Positions 26,151 through 38,151 of a stretch of 64,000 nt of DNA are shown here, piece after piece. A model generated the notes under the pieces. The model was given only the letters and a program-made list of their open reading frames with translations, ran no database searches and was not told the origin of the DNA. The position numbers and the translations under genes were made by a program. The DNA lies in the NCBI RefSeq assembly GCF_019880205.1, contig NZ_CP082292.1:1798001-1862000 (forward strand), written 5' to 3'. Source of the DNA: Pantoea alfalfae (lineage in GTDB: Bacteria > Pseudomonadota > Gammaproteobacteria > Enterobacterales > Enterobacteriaceae). Position 1 is the stretch's first letter. Every line of letters starts with the position of its first letter.

Positions 26151-26870
26151 ATGGTTATAAAGGCTCAGAGTCCAGCGGGATTTGCTGAAGAGTATATTAT
26201 TGAAAGCATCTGGAACAGTCGCTTTCCGCCCGGATCGATTCTTCCTGCTGAGCGTGAGCTTTCTGAATTGATTGGGGTGACACGCACTACATTGCGTGAA
26301 GTGCTGCAGCGCCTGGCACGTGACGGCTGGCTGACGATTCAGCACGGCAAACCGACGCGCGTGAACGATTTCTGGGAGACATCTGGCCTGAATATTCTGG
26401 AGACGCTTGCCCGCCTTGATCACGACAGTGTGCCGGTGCTGATTGACAACCTGCTGTCAGTCCGCAGCAATATTTCATCAATTTTTATCAGCCGTGCGCT
26501 GCGCCATCATCCGGACAAGGCGCGTGAAGTGCTGGAGACGGTAAGTGCCGCGGCCGATCAGGCGGATGCCTATACCGAACTCGACTATCGGGTGTTCCGC
26601 GGTCTGGCATTTGCATCAGGTAATCCGATTTACGGTCTGATCCTCAATGGCCTGAAAGGCCTCTATACCCGTGTAGGTCGTCACTACTTTTCCAGTGCGG
26701 AAGCGCGTCAGGTTGCGCGTGATTTCTATCTGACACTTCTGGCGCTGTGCGACAAAGAGCCAGGACAGGATGAGATTGTAGAGGTGGTGCGCAACTATGG
26801 CCGCCGCAGCGGCGAAATCTGGCACAGTATGCAGAAGAACCTGCCAGACGACCTCGGCAATAAGCGATAA
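26151..26870 (+). CDS. fadR: FadR, fatty-acid metabolism regulator
   Basis: GntR-family transcription factor that represses fad genes, activates fabA and fabB, and releases DNA on binding long-chain acyl-CoA. 239 residues as in E. coli. The winged-helix N-terminus shows [18 protein letters not shown] and [31 protein letters not shown]. The C-terminal acyl-CoA domain ends with [17 protein letters not shown]. It pairs with the strong operator before fadD elsewhere in this window. A terminator lies directly downstream. Confidence 0.97.
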   Translation: MVIKAQSPAGFAEEYIIESIWNSRFPPGSILPAERELSELIGVTRTTLREVLQRLARDGWLTIQHGKPTRVNDFWETSGLNILETLARLDHDSVPVLIDNLLSVRSNISSIFISRALRHHPDKAREVLETVSAAADQADAYTELDYRVFRGLAFASGNPIYGLILNGLKGLYTRVGRHYFSSAEARQVARDFYLTLLALCDKEPGQDEIVEVVRNYGRRSGEIWHSMQKNLPDDLGNKR

Positions 26871-26871
26871 A

Positions 26872-26899
26872 AAAACCGGACATCGCGTCCGGTTTTTTT
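26872..26899. terminator. Bidirectional terminator between fadR and ycgB
   Basis: AAAACCGGAC (26872-26881) pairs with GTCCGGTTTT (26887-26896), with T-runs in both directions; it serves convergent fadR and ycgB. Confidence 0.85.
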
Positions 26900-26911
26900 A
26901 TGTTTAGCCTG

Positions 26912-28447
26912 TCAGAGCGATGAACCGCGCGGCGGATTACGATCCAGTAACTCAACGCTGCCATCTTCGTTCTGCTGTTCCAGAATCACATCAAATCCCC
27001 ACAGACGATGCACATGCTTCAGCACCTCGCGACGACTCTTATCGAGCGGCGTCCGGCTCTGCGGCACATAGCGCAGAGTCAGTGAACGGTCACCGCGCAC
27101 ATCCACGTTATAGACCTGAATGTTGGGTTCGAGATTACTCAGGTTGTACTGCGCAGAGAGCTGCTGGCGAATTGCCCGATAGCCTGCTTCATCATGAATA
27201 GCGGCGATTTCGAGATAGTTATTGCGGTCATCATCCAGCACGGTAAACAACCGGAAGTCACGCATCACTTTCGGCGACAGGAACTGGCTGATAAAACTCT
27301 CATCCTTGAACTCACGCATCGCAAAATGCAGCGTTTCCAGCCAGTCTGAACCGGCGATATCCGGGAACCAGTAGCGATCCTCTTCGGTCGGTGACTGACA
27401 GATGCGCTTAATATCCTGCATCATCGCAAAGCCTAAGGCGTAAGGGTTGATGCCGTTATACCACTGACTGTTATAGGGTGGCTGAAACACGACGTTAGTA
27501 TGGCTGTGCAGGAACTCCATCATAAAGCGTTCAGACACTTTGCCTTCGTCATAGAGGTGATTCAGGATGGTGTAGTGCCAGAAGGTCGCCCAGCCTTCAT
27601 TCATCACCTGGGTCTGTTTTTGCGGATAGAAATACTGGCTTACCTTGCGCACGATGCGCAGAATCTCACGCTGCCAGGGCTCCAGTAGCGGAGCGTTCTT
27701 CTCCATAAAGTAGAGCAGGTTTTCCTGCGGCTCAGAAGGGTAGCGCGCGGCTTCAAAGGCCACGGCTTCTGTTTCACGCCGTGGCAGCGTACGCCACAGG
27801 GTGTTCACCTGGCTCTGCAGATACTCTTCGCGGCTTTTCTGTCGCGCCTTCTCCTCCTGAAGGGAGATTTTTTGCGGGCGTTTATAGCGATCAACGCCAT
27901 AATTCATCAGGGCATGGCAGGAGTCGAGCAGCCGCTCGACTTCTTCGACGCCATAGCGCTCTTCGCAGTCACTGATGTAGTTTTTGGCGAACAGCAGGTA
28001 ATCGACAATCGATCCGGCATCCGTCCAGCTGCGGAACAGATAGTTATTCTTGAAGAAGGAGTTATGGCCATAACAGGCATGCGCCATCACCAGCGCCTGC
28101 ATGGTCATGGTGTTCTCTTCCATCAGGTAGGCGATGCAGGGGTTGGAGTTGATAACGATTTCATAGGCCAGACCCTGCTGACCATGCTTATAGCGCTGCT
28201 CGGTCTCAATAAACTTTTTACCGAATGACCAGTGTGAATAGTTGATGGGCATGCCAACGCTGGAATAGGCATCCATCATCTGTTCTGAGGTAATCACTTC
28301 AATCTGGTGCGGGTAGGTATCAAGCCGATACAGTTTAGCAACCCGGTCTATCTCTGCTAAATAGACATCAAGCAGTTCAAATGTCCAGTCTGGTCCGTCA
28401 TTGAGTCGTTTGCTGTCTCTGATGGCTTCGTCAAAGATCGTCGTCAT
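26912..28447 (-). CDS. ycgB: YcgB, SpoVR-family protein
   Basis: Large cytoplasmic protein of the SpoVR family, named for a Bacillus sporulation gene; in enterobacteria it belongs to the RpoS stress regulon and its activity is unknown. 511 residues, with family segments PDWTFELLDVYLAEIDRVA, HACYGHNSFFKNNYLF, NEGWATFWHYTILN and GINPYALGFAMMQDI. In other species it is associated with yeaG and yeaH, which lie about 8 kb away here. Convergent with fadR. Confidence 0.95.
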   Translation of the reverse strand: MTTIFDEAIRDSKRLNDGPDWTFELLDVYLAEIDRVAKLYRLDTYPHQIEVITSEQMMDAYSSVGMPINYSHWSFGKKFIETEQRYKHGQQGLAYEIVINSNPCIAYLMEENTMTMQALVMAHACYGHNSFFKNNYLFRSWTDAGSIVDYLLFAKNYISDCEERYGVEEVERLLDSCHALMNYGVDRYKRPQKISLQEEKARQKSREEYLQSQVNTLWRTLPRRETEAVAFEAARYPSEPQENLLYFMEKNAPLLEPWQREILRIVRKVSQYFYPQKQTQVMNEGWATFWHYTILNHLYDEGKVSERFMMEFLHSHTNVVFQPPYNSQWYNGINPYALGFAMMQDIKRICQSPTEEDRYWFPDIAGSDWLETLHFAMREFKDESFISQFLSPKVMRDFRLFTVLDDDRNNYLEIAAIHDEAGYRAIRQQLSAQYNLSNLEPNIQVYNVDVRGDRSLTLRYVPQSRTPLDKSRREVLKHVHRLWGFDVILEQQNEDGSVELLDRNPPRGSSL

Positions 28448-28951
28448 AGCGCACCTCTTTTTTGCAAACCGGCTGACCCGAAAGACAACCCGTTCTGGTT
28501 ATTTAAGGCTTCATCCTGAAAAAGGGAACCCGAAAAAAACTGAGCGAACACAACAATGATAGCCCACTGTCGCTTATCCGAAATGCGAACTCAAACGAAT
28601 TCTTTGGCACAAAATCATTCAGACAGATGCGGCAGAGAAATTAATAGCCTTTAATTCGAACGTTATTTTATAACGCGGAATATCATCCTGTTTATAAGCA
28701 GAATGTATGGGGTTGAAGCATTCTCCTGCCATGCGCAGATTTAACTGCCTCCGTTGTCATTTATTTCTGTGTTTATGGAATAAGACGCATAAAGCGCTGA
28801 AATTGGCTGTGCGACAAGATTTTAGTTACCTGAAAAGTGAAAAAGATGTGAAATAGATGCTGAATTTATGGGGTGGTGTCCGCTGTGTAAATCCGCTGAC
28901 TATCATCTCCTGAACAGTGAATTATGCTTTTACATGCCGGGTGGGGGAGCT
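28448..28951. other. 504-base divergent control region ycgB/dadA
   Basis: No ORF is convincing. A short perfect dyad CGTTAT-TTT-ATAACG lies at 28661-28675. The E. coli dadAX promoter is controlled by Lrp and CRP; I see AT-rich stretches compatible with Lrp but no clean CRP consensus. The region also drives ycgB leftward. Confidence 0.5.
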
Positions 28952-30253
28952 ATGCACGTAGTCATTCTTGGAAGTGGTGTGGTTGGCGTGGCAAGTGCCT
29001 GGTATCTGGCGCGTGCCGGACATCAGGTTACGGTCATTGATCGTCAGCCTGCTGCGGCGATGGAGACCAGCGCAGGAAATGCTGGTCAGATCTCACCGGG
29101 TTATGCCGCGCCCTGGGCGGCACCAGGCGTGCCGCTGAAAGCAGTGAAGTGGATGTTCCAGCGTCATGCGCCGCTGGCTATCCGGCTGGATGGCAGTAGT
29201 TTTCAGCTGGAGTGGATGTGGCACATGCTGCGTAATTGCGACATCAACCATTATCAACAGAACAAAAGCCGCATGGTGCGGATTGCCGAATACAGTCGTG
29301 ACTGTCTGAAAGCGTTACGCGCTGAGACCGGCATCGCCTATGAGGGTCGTCAGGGCGGAACATTGCAGCTTTTCCGCACGCAGCAGCAGTTCGACAGCGC
29401 CAGTAAAGATATTGCGGTGCTCCGCGACGCGGGCGTGCCCTATGAGCTGCTGGAGGCGCATGAGCTGTCTCGCGTGGAACCGGCGCTGGCGGCAACCCAG
29501 CATAAACTCACTGGTGGACTGCGCCTGCCTAACGATGAAACCGGTGACTGCCAGCTCTTTACGCAGCGACTGGCAAAAATGGCCGAAGAGGCAGGCGTGG
29601 TTTTCCGCTTTAACACCCCGGTCGATCACCTGCTGCGCGATGGCAATCGCATTTATGGTGTGAAGTGCGGCGAGGAGATCATCAAGGCGGACAGCTATGT
29701 AGTGGCCTTTGGTTCCTACTCGACCGCACTGCTGAAAAACGTCATTGATATTCCGGTCTATCCGCTGAAAGGCTACTCACTCACTATTCCGATTAAAAAT
29801 CCTGAGGCTGCACCGGTTTCGACGATTCTGGATGAAACCTACAAAGTGGCGGTGACCCGGTTTGACGATCGTATCCGCGTCGGCGGGATGGCGGAAATTG
29901 TTGGTTTTAACACCAGACTCACCGAAGCGCGGCGGGAAACGCTGGAGATGGTGGTCAGTGATCTCTATCCTGAAGGCGGTCATCTCGCGCAGGCGAGTTT
30001 CTGGACCGGTCTGCGTCCGATGACGCCAGACGGTACGCCGATTGTCGGTGCCACGCCACTCTCCAATCTTTATCTCAATACCGGTCACGGTACGCTGGGC
30101 TGGACGATGGCGTGTGGTTCTGGTCAGTTGCTGGCCGATCTCATCTCCGGTAAAAAGCCAGCCATTGCGGCGGATGACTTAGCGGTGTTCCGCTACTTAC
30201 CCGGTTTCGCGGCGACCTCATCGCCGCTGCGTAACGCCAACGCAACTCGTTAA
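28952..30253 (+). CDS. dadA: D-amino-acid dehydrogenase small subunit
   Basis: FAD-dependent, membrane-associated dehydrogenase that oxidises D-alanine to pyruvate and feeds electrons to the respiratory chain. From ATG 28952 (GGGGGAG before it) it is 433 residues. The dinucleotide-binding motif [22 protein letters not shown] opens the protein within residues 2-24. Family regions [36 protein letters not shown] and [17 protein letters not shown] follow. An upstream extension to 28868 is not supported. dadX follows after 19 bases in one operon. Confidence 0.96.
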   Translation: MHVVILGSGVVGVASAWYLARAGHQVTVIDRQPAAAMETSAGNAGQISPGYAAPWAAPGVPLKAVKWMFQRHAPLAIRLDGSSFQLEWMWHMLRNCDINHYQQNKSRMVRIAEYSRDCLKALRAETGIAYEGRQGGTLQLFRTQQQFDSASKDIAVLRDAGVPYELLEAHELSRVEPALAATQHKLTGGLRLPNDETGDCQLFTQRLAKMAEEAGVVFRFNTPVDHLLRDGNRIYGVKCGEEIIKADSYVVAFGSYSTALLKNVIDIPVYPLKGYSLTIPIKNPEAAPVSTILDETYKVAVTRFDDRIRVGGMAEIVGFNTRLTEARRETLEMVVSDLYPEGGHLAQASFWTGLRPMTPDGTPIVGATPLSNLYLNTGHGTLGWTMACGSGQLLADLISGKKPAIAADDLAVFRYLPGFAATSSPLRNANATR

Positions 30254-30272
30254 GTATTCAGGGAGAGAGAGG

Positions 30273-31343
30273 ATGTCACGTCCGATTGTCGCTACCATTA
30301 ACCAACAGGCGCTTCGTCATAACCTGACGGTTGTTCGCCAGGCGGCGCCCGTATCCCGCGTCTGGTCAGTGGTGAAAGCCAATGCTTATGGCCATGGCAT
30401 TGATCGTGTACGCGAAGCGTTATCTGCCACCGACGGCTTTGCGCTGCTTAATATGGAAGAAGCCATTCTGCTGCGCGAGCAGGGCTGGAAAAAACCGATT
30501 CTGCTGCTGGAGGGATTTTTCCAGCCAGAGGATCTGCAGCTGATTGACCGCTATCGCCTGACCACCAGCATACACAGTAACTGGCAAATCAAGGCGCTAG
30601 CCAGTGCGAGCCTTTCTGCGCCGATTGATATCTATCTCAAAATGAACAGCGGCATGAACCGTCTGGGCTTTCGCCCGGAGCAGGTTTCTGGCGCCTGGCT
30701 GAAGCTGCGGGCGCTGAGCAATGTTGGTGAGATGACGCTGATGGCCCATTTTGCCGATGCCGAAAATCCGCAGGGCCTGATTACACCGCTGCAGCGTGTT
30801 GATCAGGCGGCGGAGGGGCTGAACTGCCCGCGGTCGCTCTCGAATTCCGCCTGCACCTTATGGCATCCTGAAGCGCATTTTGACTGGGTCCGGCCCGGTA
30901 TTATTCTGTACGGTGCGTCGCCCAGCGGTGACTGGCAGGACATTGCCGGCAGTGGCCTGAAGCCAGTGATGACCCTGAGCAGTGAGATTATTGCGGTTCA
31001 GCAGTTACAGGCGGGCGATGGCGTCGGTTACGGCTACCGTTATCACGCCAGTACGTCGCAGCGGATTGGCGTCGTAGCCTGTGGTTACGCCGATGGCTAT
31101 CCGCGCCATGCCCCGACGGGCACGCCGGTCTGCGTCGATGGCGTGATGACGCAGGTGGTTGGTGCCGTTTCCATGGATATGATCACGGTGGATTTAACCC
31201 CCTGTCCGCAGGCGGGCATCGGTTCTTCTGTTGAGCTGTGGGGTGAGCAGGTGAAAATCGATCAGGTGGCAAAAGCGGCCGGAACGGTAGGGTACGAACT
31301 GATGTGTGCGCTGGCACCCCGCGTCCCGGTCACGGTTATTTAA
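30273..31343 (+). CDS. dadX: Catabolic alanine racemase
   Basis: Pyridoxal-phosphate racemase that turns L-alanine into D-alanine for oxidation by DadA. 356 residues. The PLP lysine lies in [12 protein letters not shown] (near residue 34), and the second active-site base is the Tyr in [21 protein letters not shown] and ALAPRVPV complete the C-terminal domain. The ribosome site GGGAGAG precedes the ATG. Its stop overlaps the stop of the convergent exporter gene by eight bases. Confidence 0.96.
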   Translation: MSRPIVATINQQALRHNLTVVRQAAPVSRVWSVVKANAYGHGIDRVREALSATDGFALLNMEEAILLREQGWKKPILLLEGFFQPEDLQLIDRYRLTTSIHSNWQIKALASASLSAPIDIYLKMNSGMNRLGFRPEQVSGAWLKLRALSNVGEMTLMAHFADAENPQGLITPLQRVDQAAEGLNCPRSLSNSACTLWHPEAHFDWVRPGIILYGASPSGDWQDIAGSGLKPVMTLSSEIIAVQQLQAGDGVGYGYRYHASTSQRIGVVACGYADGYPRHAPTGTPVCVDGVMTQVVGAVSMDMITVDLTPCPQAGIGSSVELWGEQVKIDQVAKAAGTVGYELMCALAPRVPVTVI

Positions 31344-32529
31344 GCGCGGTCAGGCTGCCGCGCATCTTTCTGCTGCAGCGCCAGGCGATAAAGGCCAGCG
31401 CTGCACCCAGCAGCATCATCAGACTCAGCGACAGCTTCTCCGCCACCGGCAGCGCGACGGTCACCAGGCTGCCTGCCGCACCACCGGCCATCTGAATAAA
31501 GCCCTGCAGGGCGGACGCCACGCCCGCCTGTTGCTGATAGGGCTCCAGCGCATAGCTGGTGGCCGGTCCCACCGTAAAGGCCAGTCCGGCCACCGACACG
31601 GCGACCGGGAACATGTAGAGCGCCCAGTGCGTCTGCATCTCCGCCGGGAAAATCTGCATCCCTGCCACCAGCAGCACCGCGCCCAGCAGCATGGTGAAGA
31701 ATCCCATTGCCAGGCAGAACGGCCGACCTGCTTTACGAATCGCTTTATTCACGAACATACTGACAAACATGATCCAGAAACCGTTAGCGCCGAACGCAAA
31801 CGAGAACTGGATCGGCGTCAGCCCGCCTTCGGTCATTAGTACCTGCGGTGCCAGCGACACATAGGTCAGCACCATACCCAGCGCACCGGCATTGGCAAAG
31901 GCGAAGGCCAGGAAGCGCGGCTGACGCAGAATTTCAGCGTACTGTTTAACCGGTAATCCTTTTACCCGCAGCGTATCAGCCGGACGTGTTTCTGGCAGCC
32001 ATATAATCACCAGCAGCGTAATCAGCACGCCGTAGGCGCAGAGGAACCAGAAGGGTGCGCGCCAGTCGAAGGCGCTGGCCAGGAGTCCGCCCAGCAGCGG
32101 TGCCAGGGCTGGAACGATGTTCAGTGCACCGTTCAGAAAACCATAGGCGCGGGCGGCATCATCACCGCTGAGGCGGTCGCGGACGCCGCTAAAGGCGACT
32201 ACCGCGCTGCAGCAGACGCCACAGCCCTGCACCAGACGGGCAAGGACGAATAGCGGAAATGAGGTGGCGGTAGCGGCGATGGCGCTGCCGGTGATGTAAA
32301 GGCCCAGCCCCAGCAGGGCAATCGGCTTACGGCCATAGTTGTCCACCAGCGGACCGGTCACCAGCTGGCCCAGTCCCATCACCAGCAGAAACAGAGGAAT
32401 GGTGGTCTGTACCAGTGAGACCGGCGTATCCAGCCCTTCAGCGATTTGCGGCAGCGTGGGCAAATAGAGATCAATGCCTAAAGGTGCCAGCAGCACCAGG
32501 CTTAATAACAGCAGAGTAAATTTTTGCAT
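31336..32529 (-). CDS. MFS drug exporter, Bcr/CflA-like
   Basis: 397-residue inner-membrane transporter with twelve predicted helices. It starts [29 protein letters not shown], which spans helix 1 with the family Asp and Pro. The motif-A region is [16 protein letters not shown], and helix 5 has [14 protein letters not shown], typical of drug:H+ antiporters of the Bcr/CflA/CmlA group. Substrate unknown. It is not between dadX and cvrA in E. coli, so it is an insertion here. Probably monocistronic. Confidence 0.85.
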   Translation of the reverse strand: MQKFTLLLLSLVLLAPLGIDLYLPTLPQIAEGLDTPVSLVQTTIPLFLLVMGLGQLVTGPLVDNYGRKPIALLGLGLYITGSAIAATATSFPLFVLARLVQGCGVCCSAVVAFSGVRDRLSGDDAARAYGFLNGALNIVPALAPLLGGLLASAFDWRAPFWFLCAYGVLITLLVIIWLPETRPADTLRVKGLPVKQYAEILRQPRFLAFAFANAGALGMVLTYVSLAPQVLMTEGGLTPIQFSFAFGANGFWIMFVSMFVNKAIRKAGRPFCLAMGFFTMLLGAVLLVAGMQIFPAEMQTHWALYMFPVAVSVAGLAFTVGPATSYALEPYQQQAGVASALQGFIQMAGGAAGSLVTVALPVAEKLSLSLMMLLGAALAFIAWRCSRKMRGSLTALK

Positions 32530-32619
32530 AACAACCAGAGGGTAAACGTTCTGTTAAAAAACGAGCGCAGAGGGTAATGATTCAGAGGCAAAAAAGATAG
32601 AGGAAGTCGTGCGGAAAGT

Positions 32620-32646
32620 GCGATGCCTGCTGTAAACAGGCATCGC
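32620..32646 (-). terminator. Stem-loop after the sugar-phosphate transferase gene
   Basis: GCGATGCCTG (32620-32629) pairs perfectly with CAGGCATCGC (32637-32646), ten base pairs, directly downstream of the leftward gene. The T-tract after it on the minus strand is weak. Confidence 0.6.
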
Positions 32647-32656
32647 AGGGTCTTGC

Positions 32657-34123
32657 TTAGTAAGCACCGTCGCGGCGTAGCACCACGCCTGCGGTTTTGA
32701 ACAGGATCGCGATATCGGTCCAGAGCGCCCAGTTTTTGACATACCAGGAGTCAAAATAGACGCGGGTATCATAGTCGATATCGTTACGTCCGCTGACCTG
32801 CCAGAGGCCGGTCATGCCTGGCTTGGCCATCAGGTAGTAGTCGACGTCACCGGCATAACGCTCCAGTTCAGCTTCGATGACCGGACGCGGGCCGACCAGA
32901 CTCATCTCACCGCGAATCACGTTCCAGAGCTGCGGCAATTCGTCGAGGCTGGTTTTACGCAGGAAGCTGCCAATCCGGGTTACGCGCGGGTCATTCTTCA
33001 GTTTGAAATCTTTGTCCCACTCCATCCGTGCCTCTTCACTGGTCGCCAGCAATTTCTCCAGCACCTCTTTGGAATTGGTCACCATGGAACGGAATTTCAG
33101 ACATTTGAATTTTTTGCCATTCTGGCCCACACGTTCGTGACCATAAATTGCATTGCCGCCGTCACGTTTCACCATATAGCAGAGCAGGGCGAAGATTGGG
33201 CCAAGGAACAGCAGCAGCATCGACGCTACGACGATATCAAAGGCACGCTTCATGAAACGTGAGGAGTGCTTCGCCAGGTTATTGCTGACTCGCAGGATCA
33301 TCACTTCATGACTGAAGATAAAGGACATGTCGGTGCCGTAAAGCGGCACGCCGCGCAGCGTCGGGATCACCGAGACGGACCGGCAGTTCATCTTCGACAG
33401 GAATTTCAGCCAGCGATCGCGCATCGGCTGCTGCTCATACTCCATGGCAACAATAAACTGCACATTGTCACGGTCAATGGTCTGCCAGTTAATGTCTTTC
33501 CAGGTGATCACTGGCACACCATTCACGCTCTGCTGAGCAGGAACCTCATCCACCGAGATAAAGGCCTGCACGTTGTAGCCCAGGATCTCTTCACTCTGCA
33601 GCGCCGCATACGCTTCAGTGGCGTTGCGGCCGGAACCGATAATGATGGTCTCTTTCTGCCACTGGCCCGCCTTGTTAATGGCACGTTTAACCAGAGCACG
33701 CATCAGCGGCAGCAGCAGCAGGGCATATGTCCAGCTGAAGACCCACACCATGCGGGAGAAGTCCCATTTAGAGAAGGCGATAAGCGCCAGGTCAAGCAGC
33801 GAGAAAACAAATAATGTTTTAACGATCTCTTTCAGTTCAAACCAGAAGGGTTTGCGATAGGTGTAATGGCGCAGACGTACCCAAAACCAGCCGGTACACA
33901 TGACTGACATAATAAACTGAGCCACAAAACGATATTCAATCTGATGCGGTGGAATAAAGGTATCCAGCTCGCCCCAAATACCCTGTATCGTCGCGGCAGA
34001 TAAAAACAGCGCCAGGTTGAGTGCAATCAGATCGGAAAAACTCAGGGCGAATTTCACGATGATATTTTTACGCGTTCCGCTCCACGAGCGGCTCGGGCTA
34101 TTCATTATCAATGTACTTGCCAT
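32657..34123 (-). CDS. Undecaprenyl-phosphate sugar-1-phosphate transferase (WbaP/AmsG-like)
   Basis: Starts a polysaccharide repeat unit by moving a hexose-1-phosphate, probably galactose or glucose, from UDP-sugar to undecaprenyl phosphate. 488 residues from ATG 34123. Four or five N-terminal membrane helices, a central loop domain with IIIGSGRNATEAYAAL, then the bacterial sugar-transferase domain: KRAFDIVVASMLLLFLGP, YGHERVGQNGKKFKCLKFRSM, LRKTSLDELPQLWNVIRGEM, SLVGPRPVIEAEL and GMTGLWQVSGRNDIDYDTRV. Closest remembered relatives are exopolysaccharide genes of Erwinia and Pantoea. No other glycosyltransferase lies nearby. Sugar specificity is not decidable by eye. Confidence 0.9.
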   Translation of the reverse strand: MASTLIMNSPSRSWSGTRKNIIVKFALSFSDLIALNLALFLSAATIQGIWGELDTFIPPHQIEYRFVAQFIMSVMCTGWFWVRLRHYTYRKPFWFELKEIVKTLFVFSLLDLALIAFSKWDFSRMVWVFSWTYALLLLPLMRALVKRAINKAGQWQKETIIIGSGRNATEAYAALQSEEILGYNVQAFISVDEVPAQQSVNGVPVITWKDINWQTIDRDNVQFIVAMEYEQQPMRDRWLKFLSKMNCRSVSVIPTLRGVPLYGTDMSFIFSHEVMILRVSNNLAKHSSRFMKRAFDIVVASMLLLFLGPIFALLCYMVKRDGGNAIYGHERVGQNGKKFKCLKFRSMVTNSKEVLEKLLATSEEARMEWDKDFKLKNDPRVTRIGSFLRKTSLDELPQLWNVIRGEMSLVGPRPVIEAELERYAGDVDYYLMAKPGMTGLWQVSGRNDIDYDTRVYFDSWYVKNWALWTDIAILFKTAGVVLRRDGAY

Positions 34124-34461
34124 AAAACCTGCTCTCTTTCTCAAGTAAAAGATGGCCTGATCAGAATCAAATACGCGCTCAGGAGTGGGCCTCTGAAAAA
34201 TTAAAAAATAATTTTCAGTCTGTTGCAGTCAGTACAGCCAGTGCAGCTGCAAAAAAGGTAACGATTAAAGCGTGATGGTAATCACGAAATGTTGCAGCAT
34301 TGAGAATGAGTATGCAGGAGTTATTTGACAGAGTTAATACGGAAAAAATCTGAAAACATCAAAAGTGATTAAAGTTTTAAATCTATAACTACATGTTTTT
34401 GTTTAATAAAATAAGGAAGAGGTCAGTTATAACCAAACTGTTTAAGACACTTTTTAGGAAT
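34124..34461. other. AT-rich upstream region of the transferase gene
   Basis: About 340 bases without a gene, strongly AT-rich, consistent with a silenced or regulated promoter for the leftward transferase gene. TAGGAATTACC at 34455-34465 resembles one half of an RcsAB box but the other half is missing. No ORF seen. Confidence 0.5.
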
Positions 34462-34488
34462 TACCGCCAAATCATATGACTGGCGGTA
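34462..34488 (-). terminator. Stem-loop after yebV
   Basis: TACCGCCA (34462-34469) pairs with TGGCGGTA (34481-34488) just past the yebV stop, read leftwards into ATTCCT. Likely a weak terminator. Confidence 0.5.
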
Positions 34489-34499
34489 GTGATAGTGAC

Positions 34500-34733
34500 T
34501 CAGGCAGGTTTCTTTAAAATCCAGCGGTCCTGCTGTTTATCGTAGTGGCCAATCTGCAGATTCACTGGCTCCCCGTCAATCCAGGCCGGTACGCTGGTAT
34601 CACGATCCCAGCCATCGAGTTGGGTAATTAAGCCGGGATTGGTGTGACAGGGGATACTGACGGTGTCGGCGTTCTCACTGTCAAGATCGGCATCTACAAT
34701 CTCATAACGACCAATTTTAACCACGTGTCCCAT
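34500..34733 (-). CDS. yebV: YebV-like DUF1480 protein
   Basis: 77-residue soluble protein of unknown function. The segment LDGWDRDTSVPAWIDGE followed by YDKQQDRWILKK parallels the E. coli YebV pattern (LDAWDAETSIPALLNGE, then YDQQSDAWIM), and VSIPCHTNPGL parallels TIPCKSDPDL. The match is moderate and rests on memory. In E. coli yebV is elsewhere (near yebW), so its place beside cvrA is different. Confidence 0.75.
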   Translation of the reverse strand: MGHVVKIGRYEIVDADLDSENADTVSIPCHTNPGLITQLDGWDRDTSVPAWIDGEPVNLQIGHYDKQQDRWILKKPA

Positions 34734-34811
34734 TCATTTCTCCCGTTTTAACTGGCATTGACTGTTAAGCTTAGCGCACTGAGAGAAAATAACGTGGCTG
34801 AATGATTAGGA

Positions 34812-36539
34812 TTATTCCTTCTCTTCAGCCGGACGGACACCAATCTTTACGATGCGGTTATCCTCTTTCTCCGCGACGGTCCAGGTCAGCTGATTCCACT
34901 CCACCTGATCGCCGACGACTGGCGAGCCACCCAGCATCGCCAGCACCAGTTGCCCCAGCGACTGCTGATCGTTGGTGCGCTCATCCAGCTCGAGTCCGTA
35001 AATCTGCGCAACGTCGCGCAGGCGGGCCTCTGCATCCAGAATAAAGTCACCAAAGAAGCGCTGGTCGAGCGAAACCGGCGGCGACTGGCTAAACATTTTG
35101 CCCAGCGCCGGAAGATCGCGCTCACGGCCAATCACGCAGATGACGTCGTTCTCTTTCAGCCGTGTGCCGCCGTTGGGGTGCATCAGTACATTGTCACGGA
35201 ACAGGGCAGCGATGCGGGTCTCGCGCGGCATCTTTAGGTCACGCAGCGCGGCACCGACGCACCACTTGTCGGCGCTGAGCTGATAGACAAACTGCTCCCA
35301 CGGGTTTTCCGGGTGAATGTCCAGACCGATACGGCTGATCGGCGAGGCGGTCGGCGGCACCACTACTTTGGCTTTTTTCGCCGCAAAGCCCAGCGAGGTA
35401 CCCTGCAACATCAGGGAGACCAGCACCACAAAGAAGGCGATATTGAAATAGAGCGAGGCGTTCTCTAAGCCGGCCATCATCGGGAAGACTGCGAGGATAA
35501 TCGGCACCGCACCGCGTAAGCCGACCCAGCTGATAAAGACCCGCTCGCGGGTGGTGAAGTTGCGGAATGGCAACAGGCCAATAAACACCGACAGCGGACG
35601 CGCCACCAGAATCAGCCACAGGGAGAGGATCATCGCGGGTACCGCGATATGCCATAAATCAGACGGCGTCACCAGCAGACCCAGCACAATAAACATGCCA
35701 ATCTGGCTCAGCCAGGCCATCCCATCAAAGGTCTGCAGAATGCCGTGACGGTTACGAATCGGGCGGTTGCCCAGTAAGAAGCCGCACAGATAGACCGCCA
35801 GGATGCCGCTGCCCTCTAACACGGTGGTGAGGGCAAACACCAGAATGCCGCCACTCAACGCCAGTAGCGGATAAAGCCCTGGGGCCAGACTGATCCGGTT
35901 AATCAACTGCTGCAGCGCCCAGCCACCACCCAGGCCCAACACGATACCCAGACCGAACTGCTGCACCAGATGCACCAGGAACATCCAGTCAAGGCCGCTG
36001 CGGCCCTGTTCAATCATCTCTATCAGGGTGATGGTCAGAAACACCGCCATTGGGTCGTTACTGCCCGACTCAATCTCCAGCGTAGAGCTGACGCGCTCAT
36101 TCAGGCCTTTGTCACCCAGCAGGGAGAAGACGGCGGCGGCATCTGTGGATCCGATAATGGCGCCAATCAGGAAGCCCTGCATCATGTCCAGGTTAAATAG
36201 CCAGGCGGCCACCACGCCGGTCAGACCTGCGGTGATCATTACCCCGACAGTGGCCAGCGACAGCGCAGGCCCCAGCGCGACTTTAAACGAGCTGGCTTTG
36301 GTTCGCATGCCACCATCCAGCAGGATGATCGCCAGTGCCAGGTTTGAAATCAGATACGCCGCGGGATAGTTATCAAAGGCGATGCCGCCGATACCATCAA
36401 TACCGGTCAGCATACCCAGTGCAAGGAAGATAACCAGAATAGGAATGCCCAGCCGGGACGAGAAAGAGCTGAGCAGAATACTCGATGCGACCAGCACGGA
36501 ACCAATGATAAACAGACTGTAGACAATAGTGTGGTTCAA
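34812..36539 (-). CDS. cvrA: CvrA/NhaP2-type K+(Na+)/H+ antiporter
   Basis: Inner-membrane cation/proton antiporter. A twelve-to-thirteen-helix exchanger domain holds [33 protein letters not shown] and [13 protein letters not shown], with the essential acidic residues. A cytoplasmic TrkA-C domain ([16 protein letters not shown] onward) follows. Start TTG 36539 follows AGGAG by seven bases and aligns with the E. coli N-terminus, giving 575 residues (E. coli 578); a longer frame to 36671 is rejected. In E. coli it follows dadX directly. Confidence 0.94.
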   Translation of the reverse strand: MNHTIVYSLFIIGSVLVASSILLSSFSSRLGIPILVIFLALGMLTGIDGIGGIAFDNYPAAYLISNLALAIILLDGGMRTKASSFKVALGPALSLATVGVMITAGLTGVVAAWLFNLDMMQGFLIGAIIGSTDAAAVFSLLGDKGLNERVSSTLEIESGSNDPMAVFLTITLIEMIEQGRSGLDWMFLVHLVQQFGLGIVLGLGGGWALQQLINRISLAPGLYPLLALSGGILVFALTTVLEGSGILAVYLCGFLLGNRPIRNRHGILQTFDGMAWLSQIGMFIVLGLLVTPSDLWHIAVPAMILSLWLILVARPLSVFIGLLPFRNFTTRERVFISWVGLRGAVPIILAVFPMMAGLENASLYFNIAFFVVLVSLMLQGTSLGFAAKKAKVVVPPTASPISRIGLDIHPENPWEQFVYQLSADKWCVGAALRDLKMPRETRIAALFRDNVLMHPNGGTRLKENDVICVIGRERDLPALGKMFSQSPPVSLDQRFFGDFILDAEARLRDVAQIYGLELDERTNDQQSLGQLVLAMLGGSPVVGDQVEWNQLTWTVAEKEDNRIVKIGVRPAEEKE

Positions 36540-36754
36540 ACCCGGTCTCCTGAGATATGACAGTGCGATGCAGCAAGGGGTGACAAATATCCATGCTATC
36601 TCTGAAAGATAATGTTTTATCAAGGAGTTGTCATTGTGAAAATGCGTATTATACGAATTGCTTAACAGCATATGGAATCAGATTAATGTGAAGAATGAGG
36701 GGATTGGCAGGCAAGCGGGAGAAAACAGACTGTTTTAGCATGTTATTCAGCAGA

Positions 36755-36781
36755 TAAAAAAAGCCGGTGATTAACCGGCTT
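36755..36781 (-). terminator. Terminator after yeaH
   Basis: AAGCCGGT (36761-36768) pairs with ACCGGCTT (36774-36781); read leftwards it is followed by a run of T. It ends the yeaG-yeaH operon. Confidence 0.85.
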
Positions 36782-36787
36782 AGTGCA

Positions 36788-38122
<1,335 letters not shown>

Positions 38123-38151
38123 TCACTTACCGGCAAGCTTACAGACTCTTA

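Noticed and set aside
34455..34468. RcsAB-box-like TAGGAATTACC upstream of the transferase gene
   Set aside because: Only one half of the consensus is matched, and it lies more than 300 bases from the start codon inside the yebV 3' hairpin region.
34479..34492. GGCGGTAG-like ops element (RfaH recruitment) near the polysaccharide transferase gene
   Set aside because: The GGCGGTAG is on the plus strand, pointing away from the leftward transferase gene. It forms one arm of the stem-loop after yebV; on the minus strand the match is GGCGGTAA, not the conserved ops core.
36540..36671. Extended start for CvrA at 36671
   Set aside because: The extra residues do not resemble the family N-terminus; TTG 36539 with AGGAG aligns with E. 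coli.
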